Shown: piece by piece, positions 7,737 to 14,376 of the stretch
Layout of the letters: each line of letters begins with the position of its first letter
Numbering within the stretch: the stretch's first letter is position 1
DNA from: a virus
Length of the DNA: 20,567 bases
IMG/VR virus record: IMGVR_UViG_3300045747_000662
Location: 1 to 20,567 of that record
Reading direction: 5' to 3' (one strand)
Position numbers and translations under genes: made by a program
The notes under the pieces: generated by a model
Database searches by the model: none
Seen by the model: only the letters and a program-made list of their open reading frames with translations
What the model was told of the DNA's origin: nothing

Positions 7737-7832
7737 TACTCGGAGTGTTTACTCATGCCTTAATATGCCATACAAGCCTTAAATCAACAAAAGTACAAGC
7801 TTTTGCAGCACCACTCTTGTAGGCTCCGAGTA
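7737..7832. repeat. 96-bp element bounded by TACTCGGAG/CTCCGAGTA
   Basis: Perfect 9-bp inverted arms TACTCGGAG (7737-7745) and CTCCGAGTA (7824-7832) enclose smaller dyads, including CAAAAG/CTTTTG and GAGT/ACTC, so either strand could fold into a branched structure. It may be a structured RNA, a small inverted-repeat element or a rickettsial palindromic-type insertion. No T-arm motif is present, so it is not a tRNA, and I see no clear flanking duplication. Confidence 0.45.
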
Positions 7833-7923
7833 CTTCTGGTTTTACAAACTATTTTAATCGCATCGAAGAAATAGGTTTTATACCACCTTTTACACCCCCC
7901 AAAATTTGCAAATATCTTAATAA

Positions 7924-8012
7924 GTAACACCAAGAATCGACCTAATAAATATACCCTAACCCGTTTAATAGGTTAGGTTTAGAGCTATATATAACACGTA
8001 GGTTAATAATGT
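7924..8012. repeat. Imperfect direct repeat, copy 2
   Basis: Counterpart of 7505-7590. It contains ATAAATATACCC (7945-7956), directly followed by a clean 7-bp hairpin, CCTAACC/GGTTAGG, and then by TAGGTTAATAATG. Where copy 1 carries a TACAAT -10 on the minus strand this copy has TACTTA, so it is a weaker promoter or none. Confidence 0.55.
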
Positions 8013-8030
8013 GTTATAAATGCCCGGGCA
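7990..8030. promoter_or_regulatory. Dyad TATAACAC/GTGTTATA plus GC-rich palindrome
   Basis: Perfect arms TATAACAC (7990-7997) and GTGTTATA (8011-8018) flank 13 bases, and TGCCCGGGCA (8021-8030) follows at once. The cluster ends 14 bp before the -35 region of the terminase promoter, a good place for an operator or for a terminase recognition site. A ten-base GC-only-core palindrome stands out in this AT-rich DNA. Confidence 0.45.
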
Positions 8031-8043
8031 ATTACTGAAAAAG

Positions 8044-8072
8044 TACCGTGAATGCCTTTTATGTGCTATAAT
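8044..8072 (+). promoter_or_regulatory. Extended -10 promoter of the terminase operon
   Basis: TGCTATAAT (8064-8072) is a perfect TGnTATAAT extended -10. The -35 hexamer at 8044-8049 (TACCGT) is weak, as is normal for extended -10 promoters. The leader to the terminase ATG would be about 43 nt. Confidence 0.55.
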
Positions 8073-8121
8073 AAAAAGGTTAAAATAATATATTGACCTC
8101 AGAACCACTATAGGAATAAAT

Positions 8122-8703
8122 ATGAAGAATAAAGATGATTTCACAAAATACTACACAGCAGGAAAGCCAACGAAATATGACAAAGAACAACATATAGGAT
8201 TATTGTTTAGTGTTTTTAATAATGGTGAAGGAGTAGCTGCTTTTTTAGATGAGGCAGCTATATCTAAACAAACATTTTATAATTGGCTAAAAGCTCACAA
8301 AGAATTCGCAGCAGCATACGAAGGAGCAATAAACCGTTCTCATAGACGATGGGAAGTTTTCCCTTTAAAGAATCCTGACTTTAATTTTCCTTATTGGTCA
8401 ATGATAATGCGTAACCGTTTTGGATATGGAAGATCACGCTTCAAACTATCAGATAAGAAAAAAGCTGCTGACATGATGCAAGCAGCAAAAGAGCATTTAG
8501 ATGAAGATAATATTACCATTAATGACTACACCGCCATAGTAAATAGCGCAAAAACGCAAGCTATTATTGACGGTGAGTATAATGAAGAAGACAAAACATA
8601 CCGTCCTAGCACTAGAGAAGAATTACTAGAGAAAAAAGCTCTACTAGAAAATATTGTTGCATCACAAACAAAAATTAAGAAAATAAGGAAAAGTAATGGA
8701 TAA
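8122..8703 (+). CDS. terS: Phage terminase small subunit-like protein
   Basis: A 193-aa protein starting MKNKDDFTKYYTAGKPTKYD. Residues 13-70 carry the small-terminase/HTH pattern: GKPTKYDKE, then FLDEAAISKQTFYNWLKAH as a helix-turn-helix, then a helix with EFAAAYEGAI. The middle has YWSMIMRNRFGYG, the usual central helix, and the C-terminus (about 150-193) is a charged, probably coiled helix ending in a lysine-rich tail. Small subunits bind the packaging site and hand DNA to the large subunit, encoded 113 bp downstream. AGGA stands six bases before the ATG. The assignment rests on pattern and on being followed by a certain large subunit. Confidence 0.8.
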   Translation: MKNKDDFTKYYTAGKPTKYDKEQHIGLLFSVFNNGEGVAAFLDEAAISKQTFYNWLKAHKEFAAAYEGAINRSHRRWEVFPLKNPDFNFPYWSMIMRNRFGYGRSRFKLSDKKKAADMMQAAKEHLDEDNITINDYTAIVNSAKTQAIIDGEYNEEDKTYRPSTREELLEKKALLENIVASQTKIKKIRKSNG

Positions 8704-8827
8704 CTTGAGGAATGAGTTCCCTTTTGAAGAACATTATTTAGCTATGTATAATTTGTTGTCGGTAATGTTTGCTAAAGAAAAACGACTAAATAGCCATTCA
8801 TTAACAGAAAAAACAAGTGACACCTGA
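8696..8827 (+). CDS. 43-aa ORF overlapping both terminase genes
   Basis: A 43-codon frame (MDNLRNEFPFEEHYLAMYNL at its start) begins eight bases before the small-subunit stop and ends eleven bases inside the large-subunit start. AAGGAA lies five bases before its ATG, a better ribosome site than that of the large subunit, whose GTG has none. This suggests that translation of the small ORF feeds ribosomes to the large subunit. The peptide is short and probably helical; I do not recognise it. It may be functional or may serve only for coupling. Confidence 0.5.
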   Translation: MDNLRNEFPFEEHYLAMYNLLSVMFAKEKRLNSHSLTEKTSDT

Positions 8828-10376
8828 AGAAATTGAACTAACTATTGTAAAAGCCGAACTTTCTCTCTATGAATTTTTAAAGCAAGCTTGGCCTATTATA
8901 GAAGGTAAAACGCCTTTTATCGATAATTGGCATTTAAAAGTTGTAGCCGAACATTTAGAAGCTTGTTATAGGCGAGAGATAAAAAATCTTCTAATTAATG
9001 TTCCTCCTAGAACCAGTAAGACAAGTTTAATTTCAATAGCATTTCCTGCTTGGGTATGGCTCAAGAATTCAGAAGAGAGATTTATGTATGCTTCCTACGC
9101 TCATGCTCTTTCTACCGAACATTCTTTAAAATGCCGAAGGTTAATCGAATCTGATTGGTATCAAAATAATTGGAGGTGGAAATATAAATTAGCTAAAGAT
9201 CAAAAGGCTAAAATGCTTTTTGAAAACAACAAAGGTGGATGTCGTATTGCAACAAGCGTTGGTTCTGTTGCTACTGGTAAAGGTGGAAACATAATTGTAG
9301 TTGACGATGGAAACAATGTTCGAGATGGGGAGTCTGAGGTAAAAAGACAAAGTACTAACAGCTGGTGGGATCAAGTGTTATCTACTCGTTTAAATAATCC
9401 TTTGCGTGATGTTCGTATTGTTGTGCAACAAAGACTTCATGAAAAAGATATGACTGGACATATTATAGCAAACGATACCGAATCAGAATGGGTTAAACTC
9501 ATTATCCCTATGGAGTTTGAAGAAAAACGAAAGGCTAAAACTGTAATCTTACCAAGTACTAACGGTAGTGTTTGGGAAGATCCTAGGGAAAAAGAAGGTG
9601 AACTATTATGGCCAGAGAGGTTTCCGCTCAATATAATAAGTCGTTTACAACGAGAATTAGGATCTTACGGATACGCAGGGCAGTATCAACAAAGACCATC
9701 TCCTCTAACTGGAGGAATCCTGCAAAGACATTGGTTTAAAAAATACCAATCTCCATATCTACCTAAATTTGATTTTATCATTCAAAGCTGGGATACGGCG
9801 ATCTCAGATAGCTCAACTGCTGCATATTCCGCTTGTACTACTTGGGGAGCGTGGAGTGAGAATAGTGAAGATGGTTTATACAAAGTAATACTTCTTTCTA
9901 TGTGGCGTGGTCGAGTAGGATATCCAGAACTGAGAGATAGAGCAAAGAGACTCGCTAAGGATTACAAAGATATTGGAGTTAATAATAATCTTCTCCCCGC
10001 ACAAAGCAGAATTGATTGTTGTCTAATAGAAGCAAAAGCTACAGGTGATCCATTAGTTAGAGATCTTAGATTAGCAGGTGTTCCTGCAATTGGTTATCAA
10101 CCCAAAGGCGATAAAACCAGCAGAGTACAAAGAGTTGCACCCTCTATTGAGTGCGGACTTGTGTATTTACCTACAGAGGAGAAAAACAAAGATAAGTTAG
10201 TACCTTTTGCCGATGAGTTCTTAGAGTCGGTTATTACTTTTCCAAATAGCGAATCAAGAGATTTAGTTGACACAATGACACAAGCATTGTCTTATTTGAA
10301 AGATAACGATTGTCTTCCTCATTCATCTGATGAAAGAGAGAAAGAAAGTGAACCTTTATATACATCAAAATATTAA
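8817..10376 (+). CDS. terL: Phage terminase large subunit (ATPase-nuclease)
   Basis: A 519-aa packaging motor. The ATPase half has the Walker A region NVPPRTSKTS (61-70), Walker B NIIVVDDGNN (158-167) and the coupling motif VVQQRLHEKDMTGHI (202-216). The nuclease half has an RNase H-like fold: FIIQSWDTA with Asp326, IEAKATGDPL (404-412) and an acidic residue in SRDLVDTMTQAL (Asp485). Length and order fit the family, which cuts concatemers and pumps DNA into empty capsids using ATP. Two details are unusual: the Walker A has Ser where GKS/GKT normally has Gly, and Walker B continues DDG rather than the frequent DDP. The start is a GTG at 8817, chosen by length and by overlap with the 43-aa ORF. 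No portal gene follows; the next gene is convergent. Confidence 0.92.
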   Translation: MTPEEIELTIVKAELSLYEFLKQAWPIIEGKTPFIDNWHLKVVAEHLEACYRREIKNLLINVPPRTSKTSLISIAFPAWVWLKNSEERFMYASYAHALSTEHSLKCRRLIESDWYQNNWRWKYKLAKDQKAKMLFENNKGGCRIATSVGSVATGKGGNIIVVDDGNNVRDGESEVKRQSTNSWWDQVLSTRLNNPLRDVRIVVQQRLHEKDMTGHIIANDTESEWVKLIIPMEFEEKRKAKTVILPSTNGSVWEDPREKEGELLWPERFPLNIISRLQRELGSYGYAGQYQQRPSPLTGGILQRHWFKKYQSPYLPKFDFIIQSWDTAISDSSTAAYSACTTWGAWSENSEDGLYKVILLSMWRGRVGYPELRDRAKRLAKDYKDIGVNNNLLPAQSRIDCCLIEAKATGDPLVRDLRLAGVPAIGYQPKGDKTSRVQRVAPSIECGLVYLPTEEKNKDKLVPFADEFLESVITFPNSESRDLVDTMTQALSYLKDNDCLPHSSDEREKESEPLYTSKY

Positions 10377-10463
10377 ATAATGAGTTTTTTTGTAGAGGTT
10401 GTTAAACAACTGTTGTTTTCGTATACCAACTGACTAATTAAAGTTATAACTGAGGCTGACATC

Positions 10464-10556
10464 ATGGCCAAAGTATACGCCATTGGCAGAGCTATAGATT
10501 ATCAAGAAAACCTGAATAAGAAAAAGGAACAAGTTGCCAGTAGCAATGCCAATTAG
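10464..10556 (+). CDS. Possible 30-aa peptide or gene remnant
   Basis: An ATG at 10464, preceded by GAGG with eight bases between, opens a frame of 30 codons beginning MAKVYAIGRAIDYQ and ending at TAG. The product is basic and unrecognised. It stands alone in the convergent spacer and could be a chance frame, a small protein or the remains of a decayed gene. Only the ribosome-site match supports it. Confidence 0.25.
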   Translation: MAKVYAIGRAIDYQENLNKKKEQVASSNAN

Positions 10557-10592
10557 CTGGGCTAATTATTCTGTCAATAAACCATGAGTTTT

Positions 10593-10608
10593 CCTTTATA
10601 ACTAAAGG
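10593..10608 (+). terminator. Weak terminator-like hairpin downstream of terL
   Basis: Perfect 6-bp stem CCTTTA/TAAAGG with loop TAAC, followed by GTTTTAG. The stem is AT-rich and the T-run is short, so it would be an inefficient intrinsic terminator at best. It lies about 215 bp after the terL stop. Confidence 0.25.
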
Positions 10609-10815
10609 GTTTTAGCTGTATTTAAGACCCTAATCCCAATAAATCCTGCCCAAAATATCTACATAAAATTTCTAATTAACTCAAAGCTAAAGGTCAATTT
10701 TCATTGCTCTGCAAGAGATTAGTTGCGAAGTCTCACTGATCTACTCTACTTTGGCAGCACTTTTTAAAGCCAAAAATATGTTATTTGGACTATTTGATCA
10801 TATCAATAAAAAAGC

Positions 10816-12636
10816 TTATGCAACATTGTTTTCAAGGCTTTTCACTTCTACGCCAATGTTCTTTAGCATTTCATAAGCTTCACTAATATATCTATCATAA
10901 TTGATATTCAGTAGCCCAACGCTTAAGTCCATTATAGGAAAGGCGTAATCACTATCATTTACTTTAGGGTCTTTTTTAGGAGTCCCATCTTTTTTTAACT
11001 CTACTTTGTCTAGTTTACGATATATAGGCTCACCCTCAGTTGACCAGTACCACCTGACTGTTTTACCTAAATACTTTCCTTTCCAATAACCACCAGAAAC
11101 TACTTTGCTCACCATCAAGAAGTTCTTTGGATCAGTATCATAGTTCAAAACTGTATCTTCTATGGGTTTACCTTCAAATAGATAACTTATTACAGCATCC
11201 ATACATACTTTTATTGTAGGGTTATGAGCTAAATCAGCCTCTACAAAGGAACCTTTACGTTTTAAGCTTTCATCTTCTTTTAAGGCAATATAGGAATTAA
11301 CACTCTCATTGTATAAAGCCTTGTATTTTGTTTCCTCTAAGTTCAAATTAGAAATTTCTTGCCAATTGTCACATACCTCTTTAAATAACTCATATTCAGC
11401 GTTTTTAACACGCACAACAATGCCGTCTGTATTAGCGCTTACTACACTCAAGCCATGTTCTTCTAACATTTCTATCAGCATTAACAAACTAAGTTGTCCG
11501 GTGAATGTTGTATGTAACATACATTTTGGCGAATATAAAAATGAATGCATGTCTCCAAACTTACCATAGATGCTATTAAGCACAATCTTGTAAATATTAG
11601 ATTTATCTATATCACCGCTTCTTTTAGCAATGATTCTATCCTCATAAAATTGACTAAACACATTAATGAACTTCTCGCCATTAAGATGGTAAGGTGCCCA
11701 TTTGTTATTGATAATCATCTTTGGATAGTTTCCAGTAACGTCAATATCTATCAACATCTCATCATCCTTAGCTACTAAAGCTCTCTTACTTTCCGTAGAG
11801 TGTAAACCACCAGCTCCAAAGCTATAAGTAGAACCGTTAATTTGAATTTTATCAGGTACACCCTCTTTATAATTCTTCTCTCCTATTTTACCCTTAAACG
11901 TTAATGCAGATATTGTAGTTACCAATCTTTGTAACTCTTCGCTTTTAAAAGCAATGTAGCTAGGAGCTGTGTACTGGAATTTATAACTGCCAGGAACGTA
12001 AATATTCATCTCCAATGCACCTAAAGACTTAAATATTAATTTTTCCGCAATACCAGCATCACCATCACTCCTAACATCAACACCATATTCATTGTTAATG
12101 TTGTTTCGTATCTCAAGAGGTTTAGCTAATGAGTTGTATAACTCAATTGTCAAATTTATATCATTTGAGCAATATTGCTTTACCTCTTCTTTTTGCTGCT
12201 CAGTTAACGGTTGACTAGGGTCGTATGGCAAATCCTGTAAGAATGGTGTATGCAACCTAGCCCCGTACATTTTTAAACTAGCTTTACCAGGTGCTACCTT
12301 GAATATGTCAATATGGTTGTAGTGCCAGGGACAGAATAAACTCAACGACTTTATCACATCATAGCTTTTTTCATCTTTACCAACTATCCTGTCAGACAAC
12401 TCTTTTAGCTCGGAATTACTCTTACCACGCATTGCATACTGAATCATAGGAATATCATACATACGAGAGTTAAAACCAATTGTAAGCCTTTCTCTAAATA
12501 GTTTCTTAATAACTTCTAAGTCTAGCTTATTATTTTCATCCAGCTCAAAATATCTTTTTCGACCATCGGAAAGTTTAAACATCACTAAAAAGTAATTTGG
12601 ATAGCATTCAACGTCTAGGTATAATAATGAACTCAT
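10816..12636 (-). CDS. Family B-type phage DNA polymerase with proofreading domain
   Basis: A 606-aa DNA polymerase. The exonuclease domain shows Exo I LDVE (Asp8, Glu10), Exo II GFNSRMYDIP (Asn56, Asp61) and Exo III YCSND (Tyr155, Asp159). The polymerase domain shows FGAGGLHS (the YxGG-like linker), motif A DVTGNYP (Asp299), motif B KIVLNSIYG (Lys350, Asn354) and motif C ANTDG (Asp404). It is shorter than replicative polymerase B enzymes, as in several phage and plasmid-encoded forms. Motif C has Asn where the first Asp of DTD is usual; the essential second Asp is kept. I place the start at ATG 12636 because Exo I then lies near the N-terminus and GAG stands eight bases upstream; an in-frame ATG at 12681 adds 15 residues. 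It lies downstream of the iteron region and the other replication genes. Confidence 0.85.
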   Translation of the reverse strand: MSSLLYLDVECYPNYFLVMFKLSDGRKRYFELDENNKLDLEVIKKLFRERLTIGFNSRMYDIPMIQYAMRGKSNSELKELSDRIVGKDEKSYDVIKSLSLFCPWHYNHIDIFKVAPGKASLKMYGARLHTPFLQDLPYDPSQPLTEQQKEEVKQYCSNDINLTIELYNSLAKPLEIRNNINNEYGVDVRSDGDAGIAEKLIFKSLGALEMNIYVPGSYKFQYTAPSYIAFKSEELQRLVTTISALTFKGKIGEKNYKEGVPDKIQINGSTYSFGAGGLHSTESKRALVAKDDEMLIDIDVTGNYPKMIINNKWAPYHLNGEKFINVFSQFYEDRIIAKRSGDIDKSNIYKIVLNSIYGKFGDMHSFLYSPKCMLHTTFTGQLSLLMLIEMLEEHGLSVVSANTDGIVVRVKNAEYELFKEVCDNWQEISNLNLEETKYKALYNESVNSYIALKEDESLKRKGSFVEADLAHNPTIKVCMDAVISYLFEGKPIEDTVLNYDTDPKNFLMVSKVVSGGYWKGKYLGKTVRWYWSTEGEPIYRKLDKVELKKDGTPKKDPKVNDSDYAFPIMDLSVGLLNINYDRYISEAYEMLKNIGVEVKSLENNVA

Positions 12637-12787
12637 AAAATCATCTCTATATTTATTACTATATTTATACCACAAAACCATTAAACAAGCTGCTTTTATC
12701 TATAAAAATAACTGAGATTAAATGATGTTTTCCTGAAAAATAAAAAGGATCATTCAAGAGTTCTGCTTTCTCTTCTTAGTAGAAAAA

Positions 12788-12821
12788 GCGACACTTGAAA
12801 CGTAGTGAAAAAGTGGAGCGC
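12788..12821. repeat. Stem-loop GCG-CACTT/AAGTG-CGC in the origin-like region
   Basis: Arms GCG+CACTT (12788-12796) and AAGTG+CGC (12811-12821), broken by one or three unpaired bases, flank a 14-base loop. It is the first of three stem-loops between the polymerase gene and the iterons. Confidence 0.4.
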
Positions 12822-12822
12822 T

Positions 12823-12848
12823 GTAATATTATAAAATTATAATATTAC
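12823..12848. repeat. Perfect 11-bp inverted repeat, all A/T but its ends
   Basis: GTAATATTATA (12823-12833) and TATAATATTAC (12838-12848) are perfect complements around a 4-base loop. Such AT-only DNA next to iterons is the type of segment that melts first in theta-type origins. A melting role is inferred from position. Confidence 0.6.
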
Positions 12849-12854
12849 TATAAT

Positions 12855-12883
12855 CTACACCCCTTTATTCTTAAGGGTTGTAG
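12855..12883. repeat. Stem-loop CTACA-CCCTT/AAGGG-TGTAG beside the iterons
   Basis: Two 5-bp arm pairs (CTACA/TGTAG and CCCTT/AAGGG) with a single mismatch between them and a 7-base loop. It stands nine bases before the first iteron. It could be part of the origin, or a terminator acting on the minus-strand transcript of the Rep-like gene; no U-run follows it. Confidence 0.45.
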
Positions 12884-12891
12884 AGGACTTT

Positions 12892-12979
12892 TTCCACAGT
12901 TGGTGGTGGGTTCTTCCACAGTTACTGGGGGATATTTCCACAGTTGGTATGGGATTCTTCCACAGTTGGTGGGGGTAAT
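12892..12979. repeat. Four 22-bp iterons, probable replication origin
   Basis: TTCCACAGTT occurs at 12892, 12914, 12936 and 12958, exactly 22 bp apart each time, and each is followed by a G-rich stretch (GGTGGTGGG, ACTGGGGG, GGTATGGG, GGTGGGGG). A period of 22 bp places every copy on the same DNA face, as in iterons bound by plasmid Rep proteins. TTCCACA is close to the end of the DnaA box TTATCCACA; the first copy, TTTTCCACA, differs at one base. The array begins eight bases after the stop of the Rep-like gene (12984-14360) and is flanked by an AT-only palindrome. The pattern is direct; its use as an origin is inference. Confidence 0.8.
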
Positions 12980-12983
12980 CATC

Positions 12984-14360
12984 TTAACGCCTGTTAATTC
13001 TTTTACTACTCTTTAACTTTTTTGCTACTTTTGCAGTGACTATATTTATTATCTTTCCCATACCATCATCACTTTTTGTTATCTTATCAGATTCTTTATA
13101 ACGTAATGAAGTAAACTCATATTGATCTTGGTTTTTAACTCCTTTTTGTTTTTTCCACCCTGAGATAATTGTTTTTTCAGACACCATATCACCAAATGCT
13201 CTTTCTATATACCCCACAACTCTCTTTTTATTTTTACGATATTCTTCATTTAAATTTAGAGTTTTGATTATAGTAGTTAAGTTTAATGCCTTTGTTCTAT
13301 TTTGTTGCGATATGTACCGTTCTAACCATATGAATAAACTAAATCCAATATCTGTTTTATTCACTTTTTTGAATCTTACAAGTCCTTTATTATCCATCAA
13401 AGTGCAATTTTGCAGTTTTTCTTTATTGAAAAATAAAAAACTTGAAAGCTTTAATCCTAATTTATTTCCTATAGGTTCAGTTTCTAGTATAAATTGAGTC
13501 TGGAGACCCCTCCCTGTAAATTCATCTATGACCAAATGTGATTTTCTCAAATTACCATCCATATTTAAGGCCATCTCTCTTATTGGTTTTGTTAATTTAG
13601 TATGAAAATCACCTTTTTTGCGTTTAGTTATTCCAAACTCTTCATATATTTTTGACCAAGGTATATATATCATTCCATCTGTATTCTCTATCTCTCCTAA
13701 AGACTGCATTCTAGCTATTATTACTAAAATAGATCTAACAAAAAGAATTTCGTGTTTTTCAAAATTAAAACCTAAATATCGGTCTAGTACATAGTCACCA
13801 TCTTTATTATCTAATTTTGCTAATTCTTGAATTTTAGTCGTAGGTGACGTTGCAAAGTTTTTTTCTATTGTATTTCTTAATTTTGCAATAATTATAATTC
13901 TTTCTTTTGAATCTTTAATATCTCTAATTGAACCATTCTGTTGTCTTGTCATTGCTTTCATTAAATGATTCGGTATAGGAATATCTTCAGGATTCTCTAT
14001 CTCGCTTACTTTTTTTTTATGTCGTAAAATTTCTACAACTTCTGTATAGAGTTTTTTTACTTTCTTTAACTGTTCTATATGTATGGTTCTGGCTTTGTCT
14101 GAAAGTATACTTTCTAAGAATATTATATTTAGCTGTTTTCTTCCTAGCTCTTTAGAATTAATACCTTTTACTATAAAATTTATTACAGCTTTCTCTTCAA
14201 TTTCTCCTATTTCTTTATTGACGCTCGGTGGGAGGGTTTCTATTTCTTCAATTATAGTATCAATTAGATAAATATTAGATTTAACCCATTCTATATGCGT
14301 TTCATTGTCAAACTCATTTGATGCTATGTTGATTTCATTAAATATTTGGATACTTTTCAT
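12984..14360 (-). CDS. Putative iteron-type replication initiator (Rep-like)
   Basis: A 458-aa basic protein with no certain family. Its central part (about 235-275, with IPWSKIYEEFGITKRKKGDF) and its later part (about 345-385) each resemble winged-helix domains, as found in tandem in RepA/RepE/Pi initiators; its C-terminus is very basic. It ends directly at the four iterons and follows the primase-helicase gene by 16 bp. Plasmid initiators of this kind usually bind iterons next to their own gene, so this is the best candidate iteron-binding protein in the window. The reading as an initiator rests on fold impression and position rather than on a recognised motif. AAGG stands seven bases before the ATG. 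It could instead be a different phage replication protein such as a helicase loader. Confidence 0.55.
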   Translation of the reverse strand: MKSIQIFNEINIASNEFDNETHIEWVKSNIYLIDTIIEEIETLPPSVNKEIGEIEEKAVINFIVKGINSKELGRKQLNIIFLESILSDKARTIHIEQLKKVKKLYTEVVEILRHKKKVSEIENPEDIPIPNHLMKAMTRQQNGSIRDIKDSKERIIIIAKLRNTIEKNFATSPTTKIQELAKLDNKDGDYVLDRYLGFNFEKHEILFVRSILVIIARMQSLGEIENTDGMIYIPWSKIYEEFGITKRKKGDFHTKLTKPIREMALNMDGNLRKSHLVIDEFTGRGLQTQFILETEPIGNKLGLKLSSFLFFNKEKLQNCTLMDNKGLVRFKKVNKTDIGFSLFIWLERYISQQNRTKALNLTTIIKTLNLNEEYRKNKKRVVGYIERAFGDMVSEKTIISGWKKQKGVKNQDQYEFTSLRYKESDKITKSDDGMGKIINIVTAKVAKKLKSSKRINRR

Positions 14361-14376
14361 TCTATTGCCTTGTTAT

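Larger units (their letters stand above)
7437..8121. other. Divergent spacer rich in repeats, next to the terminase genes
   Basis: This 685-bp stretch has no credible gene; the longest frames are about 30 codons without ribosome sites. It holds two imperfect direct repeats (7505-7590 and 7924-8012), TAATGCAACAAAA twice (near 7584 and 7661), a 96-bp stretch bounded by 9-bp inverted arms (7737-7832), an 8-bp dyad (7990-8018), the palindrome TGCCCGGGCA (8021-8030) and two divergent promoters. Its place beside the terminase small subunit is where packaging sites (pac or cos) often lie. That reading is inference. Confidence 0.5.
10377..10815. other. Convergent spacer between terminase and polymerase genes
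   Basis: This 439-bp stretch separates the plus-strand terminase from the minus-strand polymerase. It contains a possible 30-codon frame (10464-10556), hairpins GTTGT/ACAAC (around 10402), CCTTTA/TAAAGG (10593-10608) and TTTGGC/GCCAAA (10750-10774), and nothing else that I can identify. None of the hairpins has a strong U-run, so the terminators of the two operons are not certain. Confidence 0.5.
12682..12983. other. Origin-like region between Rep-like gene and polymerase
   Basis: This 302-bp stretch holds no gene. Its features are the stem-loops at 12788-12821, 12823-12848 and 12855-12883 and the iterons at 12892-12979. The part at 12682-12787 holds only a poor dyad around CTTTCTCT/AGAAAAAG (about 12765-12788) and the leader of the polymerase gene. 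A minus-strand polymerase promoter is expected here but I find no convincing one. Confidence 0.6.

Noticed and set aside
7737-7832. tRNA or tmRNA fragment
   Set aside because: The 9-bp arms resemble an acceptor stem, but there is no T-arm motif, no anticodon arm and no CCA-end context.
10377-10815. Insertion sequence remnant in the convergent spacer
   Set aside because: No transposase similarity and no matching inverted ends or target duplication were found.
12892-12979. Repeat array that could be taken for a CRISPR
   Set aside because: The period is only 22 bp, the conserved part about 10 bp with variable G-rich tails rather than unique spacers, and there is no cas gene; iterons explain it.
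12850-12981. Minus-strand frame of about 44 codons running through the iterons
   Set aside because: The frame follows from the repeated sequence, has no ribosome site and gives a repetitive, implausible peptide.
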